The position numbers were made by a program, and so were the translations under genes. The notes beneath the pieces were generated by a model. It saw nothing but the letters and a program-made list of their open reading frames with translations, did no database searches and was not told the DNA's origin. Source: CAZWUZ01 sp964637655 [NCBI: uncultured bacterium] (GTDB taxonomy: Bacteria > DAOPZR01). Taken from it: a stretch of DNA of 10,229 nucleotides. Shown piece after piece: positions 1-7,000 of this stretch. The DNA is taken from assembly GCA_964637655.1 (NCBI GenBank), contig CAZWUZ010000011.1, positions 20,794 to 31,022 on the forward strand, given 5' to 3'. Every line of letters starts with the position of its first letter. Positions within the stretch are counted from its first letter, which is position 1.

Positions 1-59
1 TGGGGCAGGATTTCAACCAGTAGGAGGCGTGTGTGTAAGAAAAGATACAACGTATATGC

Positions 60-88
60 TTGACAAGCGGCGGGAGTGTCTGTATACT
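60..88 (+). promoter_or_regulatory. Near-consensus sigma-70 type promoter upstream of the operon
   Basis: A perfect -35 hexamer TTGACA lies at 60-65 and a -10 hexamer TATACT (5 of 6 to consensus) at 83-88, separated by exactly 17 bp. Transcription would start near 95. The first good Shine-Dalgarno (GGGAGGG, 97-103) would then sit almost at the 5' end of the mRNA. It is the only strong promoter I see ahead of the three same-strand genes, so it probably drives at least genes 1 and 2. It resembles the classical housekeeping consensus, not the TAnnTTTG type used by Bacteroidota proper, which argues mildly against that phylum as host. Confidence 0.6.
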
Positions 89-111
89 GTTTCATTGGGA
101 GGGCAGCTATT

Positions 112-213
112 GTGCCTGAATGCAGTCCGGCGGTACTTCGTATCCTCAATTCCGAAAAAAACATGCTTGGTGTACGCTGCGCCCGATGTTCGGGCGGGAG
201 GGTAAACGGATGA
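112..213 (+). CDS. Possible 33-codon leader ORF coupled to gene 1
   Basis: A GTG at 112 sits 8 nt after a good Shine-Dalgarno (GGGAGGG, 97-103) and opens a 33-codon frame. It ends in TGA at 211-213, overlapping the ATG of gene 1 (210-212) as ATGA, the classic geometry of translational coupling. The predicted peptide has three cysteines, two of them in a CARC (CxxC) pair, and is moderately basic, with no signal peptide or membrane segment. I recognise no family. It could be a real small protein, a leader peptide that sets translation of gene 1, or a chance frame. The well-placed ribosome site and the exact ATGA overlap favour use, but the short length keeps confidence low. Confidence 0.3.
   Translation: MPECSPAVLRILNSEKNMLGVRCARCSGGRVNG
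180..202 (+). promoter_or_regulatory. Ribosome binding site of gene 1 with abutting hairpin
   Basis: GGGAGGG at 196-202 lies 7 nt before the ATG at 210 and decides that start. Directly upstream, CGCCCGA (180-186) pairs with TCGGGCG (190-196) around a TGT loop, a perfect 7-bp stem whose last base is the first base of the Shine-Dalgarno. The hairpin could modulate ribosome access. Ribosomes translating the leader frame through this region would melt it. No known riboswitch consensus was recognised. Confidence 0.45.
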
Positions 214-1016
214 GATATTCGTCGCTTGCGATCTTCATAGCGTTGGTATTACAATTTCCTGCGTGGGCTGGAGGCACGTTGATATTATCTCCGACAAATC
301 AAGGGTCGATCGCCGCGTTTTCGGCAACGCACAACTATGTCTACTACCTCGGAGATAGTAATCCATCGGGCCGTGCATATCCGACGATTCCGTTTAAGCT
401 ACTGGCGACCATTGATACGCAACTGATGGCGTTTGTCGTTCACATCACATATCCAAAAACGAAAATCATTCCAGATACACTGAATATTCAACCGGGATCT
501 TTTCTTTACAGCTGTACTTCGCCGACCGTTTCAGATAGTTATTTCTTTAACGTTGTTGTTGAACCGGGGTCGACAATTGATACGTTGACAATAACTGGCT
601 CCCGCATGTCTGATGACAGCAAAGCCCTGGGAGGGTGGACGACCTCTGACACGATTGAACTTGCAACCAATATCGTTTTCAATCGCTGTTCGACCGGATT
701 AATTGATGGTCAAACCTTGGGCACGGTAACGGGACTCCTGAAATTTCGCGGACCGAACAATGCCAGTGCTGATTTTACTACAATTCAAGTATCAGCGAGC
801 GGGTGGTCTCTAATGAAAAAGGGCGGCGCCGGTTCGACTTGGGTCGGGTCGGCGGATTTGGATAATGACGGATGGATTACAACCGATGACTTAAAACCAA
901 TTCGCAGGTCTGGTATGATGGGAAGCCAAACTTTAGTTTATGATGCCGACATGGACGGCTGGATAACTACCGATGATTTGAAAATAATTCGTCGCTTAAA
1001 TGGCAATTCATGGTGA
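210..1016 (+). CDS. Secreted cohesin-like protein with C-terminal type I dockerin
   Basis: This is a predicted secreted protein of 268 residues. A signal peptide occupies residues 1-20 (hydrophobic core, cleavage after AWA). Residues about 35-195 read as a cohesin-like beta-sandwich: an IPFKLLATID strand, a FVVHITYP segment in the place of the usual F-x-L-x-Y-D-P motif, then a TLTITGSRM strand. Residues 216-256 hold two dockerin calcium loops of the D-x-D-x-D-G-x5-D type, D216/D218/D220/G221/D227 and D245/D247/D249/G250/D256, each continuing as WITTDDLK-x-IRR. No enzyme domain and no T9SS tail is present, so surface retention would have to come from dockerin binding. The frame is also open from ATG 120, but that start has poorly spaced Shine-Dalgarno and would bury the signal peptide, so 210 is chosen. 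Gene 1 is about 40% GC in the lines I counted, lower than gene 3. The cohesin call is from fold-pattern resemblance; the dockerin is clear. Confidence 0.85.
   Translation: MRYSSLAIFIALVLQFPAWAGGTLILSPTNQGSIAAFSATHNYVYYLGDSNPSGRAYPTIPFKLLATIDTQLMAFVVHITYPKTKIIPDTLNIQPGSFLYSCTSPTVSDSYFFNVVVEPGSTIDTLTITGSRMSDDSKALGGWTTSDTIELATNIVFNRCSTGLIDGQTLGTVTGLLKFRGPNNASADFTTIQVSASGWSLMKKGGAGSTWVGSADLDNDGWITTDDLKPIRRSGMMGSQTLVYDADMDGWITTDDLKIIRRLNGNSW
855..1004 (+). other. Dockerin domain (two calcium-binding F-hand repeats)
   Basis: Two segments 29 residues apart match the dockerin calcium loop: acidic residues at loop positions 1, 3, 5 and 12 and glycine at 6, followed by an amphipathic helix ending I-R-R. 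The two repeats are nearly identical over GWITTDDLK. Positions 10 and 11, which set partner specificity in known dockerins, are Thr-Asp in both, so the domain is internally symmetric and could bind a cohesin in two orientations. Confidence 0.85.
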
Positions 1017-1020
1017 GGAG
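1015..1020 (+). promoter_or_regulatory. Ribosome binding site of the giant gene, overlapping the gene 1 stop
   Basis: GAGGAG at 1015-1020 shares its first two bases with the TGA stop of gene 1 (1014-1016). In the gene 2 frame, ATG 1010 has no Shine-Dalgarno, ATG 1022 is only 1 nt away, and TTG 1028 is at the ideal 7 nt and yields an M-K-T-T start. This favours TTG 1028. Ribosomes finishing gene 1 would reload here, so the two proteins are probably translationally coupled. Confidence 0.55.
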
Positions 1021-1027
1021 AATGACT

Positions 1028-4000
1028 TTGAAAACCACTGCCGGAGTTGGAACCGCAAATTATCCTCGCCAGATTTTTCAGATATTGTGCATCGCTTGTT
1101 TGGCGGGAATATTGTCCATGGGATTGCCGGGTGTCGCATGGGCTTCGTATTGCGCGCTAAGTGATGGGGACACGACTACGTTCTTGCCGATCTCCCAAAA
1201 GCAGGTTGACCTTGGGGGGGCGTTTTCCGTATATTTATGGTTGAATTATGAGGACAATGCGTTGGCGGTCAATGACTTTGCTGCAGCAAGCAGAATCAAG
1301 TGGGATCCGAGCGCTCTCTCGTTAGTGGACACGGCGGTAGTTTCGCATGGGGCCACATCCGTTACGACCAGTGTTTTAAATCCGAATATCCCGTCTTCAG
1401 GTAGTCACCTGCTCATTATGGACTACAATCCGAATTATGTGTCGAATAAAGTTTCTGTTATACGATACGATTTTACTAAACTGACTGCTGCTGCAACGAC
1501 AATTAATGTGGTGATTGATTCACGTTCGATCCCCGCAGAATTGGGATGTCTCTATAATGATTTTAACAATGGTAAACTTAAGGCGGATACGGCAATAAAT
1601 TTGGTGGTCTATTCGACTGATACGACTCCCCCGACGATTGATACTCCGACCATCGGAACCATGATTGCCGGAGAGACGAGGTCGGTTGCGGACATCATCT
1701 TGCGCGACGCATCTGCTGCGGTTGACAATATGGCGTGTTCGATCTGGGTGCATCCGGGGACGGGCGGTAGCTGGATGCCGGTCAATCTGAGCTGCGATAC
1801 GTATTACGGAGATACTGCAGTGTTCTCGGGCTCGATTCCGGGCACTTACATTACGACACCGTATGTCTATTATTTCCTTTCTGGGAGGGACTCGGCGGGC
1901 AATTTCGCCAAGTGGCCGGCAGGAGCGAACCTCACCGATACAAATAATGCCGATTCCAAGGTGGTGTACAGCAATGTCCCGCTGACGGTCACCGGGGTCG
2001 GGCGCGGCAGTACGTATTATTCCGATTCGCTGCCGGCGTCGGTCCATTACGCGACGACCACCGATTCCGTCTATATCTGGGTGAATACCGCGGCGGACTC
2101 GGTGTATGTGCTCAACCGCTCGCTGGGCGCCTTTGACGATACGGAAGTGACGACTTCCAATACGAACACCACAACGACGTCCCACTTCGGCTGCACGGTA
2201 CCGCTGAAACCCGATGCTGCCAACTATATCGTGGTGGTGGGCCAGGACGGGGTCATGCCGTGGACAACGTCCGAGACCATTGTGGTGTACTGCGACACCG
2301 TGGGACCGCAGACGCCGGTAGTGAGCGTCAATAACGGCGCCACGGCCATCAACTCGCTGACCGTCAACCTGATGATGACGGCGAACGACACCCTGAGCGG
2401 CACGCTCAAGTTCTACGTCGATGCCTGCACCATGCCCTACGCCCCGGATGCGTCGCTGATTGATGCGACGTACACCAAGGGACAGAACATGACAGGGGAT
2501 ACCGGGTCCCCGCTGACCGTAACCAGTTATTCGGACAGCAACTACCTGTACTTGTACGTGCAGGCCGAGGATTCTGCCGGCAACAAGTACATGGACGGCA
2601 GCAATATCGCGCTGAAGTCCGTGATCATCGACACCATGTCACCGCGCATCTACGATTACGCGAACGGCGCTGTCAGGACGTACACCAGCGTGGGCGATTC
2701 CGACGCACGGACGGGCGAGACGCAGGCAATAACGCTCGCGATCGCTGACTCCACGGCGATTACCGGCACGCTGTATTTCCGGCACCAGAACATCGGCGTG
2801 TCGACCTGGGCCGCGGACACCCTGGTCCTGCTCGGTGCGCTGGGTGGCGACTTCAATCTGTACGGGTGTTCCATCCCGGCGCATGTGGTCGGGCAGGTGG
2901 GCACCAACGACTGCACGGGCGGCATCGAGGTGTTTGCCCAGATTACGGACGCGCTCGGCCAGAGCACCTGGATCGATTCTCGCGGGGTGACCCTGAACGA
3001 CTCGTATTCGACGGTGGTACAGCGTCAGGCGAGCGGCTTTGACACCTTTACGGCGGGCGATTCGGTGTACATTGCCCCGCAGGTACTGACCGATGCCATG
3101 TTCAACCGCGGCTATGCGCCGCAGGCGGTGGCCTGGAATGATACGGTCTATGTGACGGGCAACACCCTCTACATCGGGTTCGGCACGAACGCTGACACGG
3201 TGCGGGTCATTGGGGCCAACAGCACGGGCGGCACCATTGACACCGCGGTATGGCCGAACACGCGCAATTACTGGACCTCGACGGATACGTTCAGCATCGC
3301 GCTGCCGCTGGGCCCGGGCTACAACTGGTTCTCGCTGCAGGGGCACGACGACAGCGAACCGACGCGCATGGGCGACACGATTTATGTCTTCAACGACACC
3401 ATGGTGCCGCTGGTGGTGGCCACGGTCATCGAGACCGGTGCGCTGGCGGTGGACACGCAGACGGCGCTGGTCGTGAGCGTGACGGCGTACGACACGCGCT
3501 CGGCCCTGGTCGGGTCGCAGCAGACGACGCCCGACACCATCGTCCTCTCCGACACCTTCTGGATGAATCCTTCCGTGCTGGCGGACACGACGACCGCCTA
3601 CCTGGCAGCGTTCCGCACGTATCGTTATGCGTATGGCGCGGGGGTCTATACCTACAATGTGACGCGGACGGATACCACCATCTATTCGCTTTATGCGTAT
3701 GCCATCGACCAGGTGGGGAACGTCAGCACGGCCGTGACGGCCATTGACACTATCTACCACGACACCGCCGGGGCGCAGATTGACTTCGCCGGTGTTGCCG
3801 ACAACCGGGCGGCGACGCAGCCGGTGGCGTTGACTCTGACCGTGAATGAGCTGACGGGCGACAGTGCGGTGAGCGAAGTGAAGCTGTACTACTCGCATCC
3901 GTACGCGCAGGGCTACCCGAACGTCACCTGGTGGAGCGACACCACCGCGGCGGTGTACCTGACGGCCAATACCTGGCGCATCACCATCCCCGATTCGTTT

Positions 4001-7000
4001 GTCGGCGGGGTTGCGGACACCGTGACGGGGGTGCGCTACTTCGTGCGCACCAGGGATGCGTTGAACCATTACACGTATTGGGGTGTCACGGGCGGCTTAC
4101 AAGCCAATCAGCGCGCCAATGTGTTCAGCTGCCACGATACGACGAGCAGTACGGGCGGCGACGCGCTCTATCAGAGTGACTATTATTACGACACCTTCAG
4201 CGTGGTGCTGGCGGTCAGCACGACCATCACCATCGGCGTCAGCGATGCGACGGATACGTGGTCCCTGGCCAGCGGGCTGTACTTCGCCTGCGATACGGCC
4301 TGGATCAACATCGTCAGCGAAGGCGATACCAAGTCCTACGCCAGCTATGGTGCGACGAACAACGTCATTACGGAAACGCAGACGCTGGCCGGTGTTGGCA
4401 CTGTGCTGATGGACAGCATCGCGCTGGCGATGGGCACGAACAACATCTTCGTGTACGTCGAGAGCGACACGCAGCCGGACTTCTGGATGAGCTACGCGGT
4501 CATCGCCGACACGGCGGTGCCGATGCTCTACGGCGATTCGCTGACGGTGCGGGTGCATCGCGACGCGATCACGGGCCGGACCACCACGGACAGCCAGAAC
4601 GGTGTGTACATCAACCTGCTGGCGGAGGACACCGGCGGCAGCAACCTTGCCCAGTACCGCGTCGGCGAGGCGCCCGGCGCGCTCGGGGCCTGGCAGAATT
4701 ACGCGGCGCAGTTCCTATACACGTTCACGGCCCGCGATACGGTGCCGCTGTTCCTGCAGGTTAAGGATGCCGCCGGCAACCTGAGCGCGCTGCTGCAGGA
4801 CACGATATATGTTGATACCCAGGGGCCGGCAATCGTCCACACTGCAATCGCCGACAGCCGGGCGAAGAACGCGGCGCTGGCGGTTACGGCGCAGGTTGAC
4901 GATCTGAGCGGCACGGCGGCGGTGACGAATGTCTTCGTCTGGTTCCGGAACCTGAACCAGTACGCCGGCACGGTCAACGGCTGGGATTCGGCCGCCATGG
5001 TGCGCACCGGCACGTCGACGACGTTCACGGGCACCATCCCCGATTCGGCCATCGGCACGGCGGCGGATTCGGGAGTCGATTACTTCATCGAGGCGTGGGA
5101 CACCTACGTCGCCATGGGCTCGGCGTTGAACCGCAGCTACTATTATGGCGCCGGTAGCGTGCAGACCGGCGTGACGCTGGCGCAGGCGCAGGCGAACCCG
5201 GACAGCTTCACCACGGTTTCGGGCGTCAAGCTGGAAGTATGGCTGCGCGACGCGGCCGACGCACTGGGCAGCGACACGCGGGCGGCGAACGGGCTGTACT
5301 TCATGAGCGACACCATTTTTGTCCGCCTGATTCACGACGCGGATTCGGTATTGGTCTATGCCAACGGCGTGCAGGTGGCTGCCTGCTCGCAGCCGGCGAA
5401 CGCGACCAACGCCCTGGACACGCTGACGGTGAGCACGTTCAGCTGTACGGCCGGACTGAGCACGCTGATGATCGTCGGGATTGACGGCAGCCAGCCGTGG
5501 GACACGCAGGTTTACACGGTGTATGTCGACACCTGGGCGCCCGTCCTGAGTGCGGGCACGGACACGTTCACGATGGACAGCGACATGGTGGCGTCGCCGG
5601 ATACGAGCGTTACGATTTACCTCGCCCTGACCGACTCGGATGCCGGATTCAACGTGACGGGCGGCATCGCCTACTACGAACTGTCGGAGACCATCACGTT
5701 CAACGACACGGTGGCGACGGGCCGGCAGGCGTATACGCAGCTGCGCGACTGGAATTTCGCGAACACGGACGGCGATTCGGTGCTGACCCTGTACCTGCGC
5801 TACTGGGACGTCGCGGGCAATACCAGCCCGGTGTCGGCCCGCAGCATGTACTGGGACACGGTGGCGCCGAGCATCGTCTTTACGGCCATCACTGACAGCA
5901 AGCCAACCAGCCGGGCGGTGGCGGTGACGGCGACGTGCACTGACTTGTCAGGCACCGCGACGCTGAATGTGGTCACCTCAGTTTCACCGTACGCGACCTG
6001 GGAAACCTGGCCGCTGAGCGCGTCCGGGCCGAACACCTTCAGCGGCGCGATCCCTGACACGGTGGTCGGGAGCAGCGCCTCACTCACGGGGGTGCGTTAT
6101 TACCTCGCGGCGACTGACAGTTGGGGCAAGACGGCCTTCTGGGTGGGCGACGGAACGCTGTATGACAGCTTTACGGTCTCGCTGCCGGTGGCCACGACGG
6201 TGGCGGCGCGCGACTTTGATACGCTTACCTACACGACGCTCGTCTCCTACGGATCGGGCTGGACGCCGACGTATTACCGCACTGACTCGTTCACCCTCAA
6301 GGTGACGACCAATGCGGATACGCTGGCGGTGTACATCCTGAACAACGACCGCGCGGTGGTCTGGAACTCCGAGACCTTTGCGGTGGGTGTGGGTCAGGTC
6401 AACTTCGACACGTACCTGTTCCTTGACACGCATTTGCTGGATGACACCTGCTTCATTCAGGTCGTTGGCGCGGACAATGCCGAGCCGACGAATATCGACA
6501 CCTACGCCATTTACGTCGATACGCGGACGCCGTACTTCACCACGGCGGCGCTCATCGACGGCGGGCTCTACGCGACGGGCGACACGTCGGTGACCGTCAC
6601 CTTTGCCGCTGCGGATACCTACAGCGTGGCGTATGTGATTGTCAGCGAGATGCACCCGCAGTTCATGACAGACACGGAAAGCCGCAAGGTGGCGTACACG
6701 ACGAGCGTCACCTACACGCTGACGAAGGATACGCAGGTGGCGACCGTCTACGTGGCGGCGTTCGATATCGCAGGGAACATGGCGGTATCGCTCGACCAGA
6801 TCTGGCTCGATACCTTCGCGCCGTTCATCTACTACAACGGGGTGGATGACAGCCGCAGCATCAGCCAGCGCGTGGCGGTGCAGGCGACGATTGCCGATAC
6901 CTCCGGCACGGTGCCGACGGTCGTGCTCTATTACCAGGACTCGACCTCGACGTGGGGTTCGACCGCGATGACGGCGCAGGTGGGCGGGACCTACCTTGGC

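Noticed and set aside
2-205. Open frame from the window edge to TAA at 203-205, possibly the tail of an upstream gene
   Set aside because: At 67 codons it is short enough to arise by chance. A strong promoter and the leader ribosome site lie inside it, and its translation matches nothing I recognise.
120-209. ATG 120 as the start of gene 1
   Set aside because: The nearest Shine-Dalgarno is 16 nt away, and this start would put a 30-residue basic extension before a normal signal peptide. ATG 210 has ideal spacing and an immediate signal peptide.
96-209. Riboswitch in the leader
   Set aside because: I compared it by eye with the common conserved cores, including cyclic-di-GMP type I, and found no match beyond a single hairpin.
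210-1016. Cellulosome component
   Set aside because: A dockerin is present, but neither this gene nor its neighbours encode a glycoside hydrolase or carbohydrate-binding module that I can recognise.
2639-4069. Minus-strand open frame of 476 codons
   Set aside because: Same reason: Arg/His-rich translation antisense to the repeat array, without a recognisable motif.
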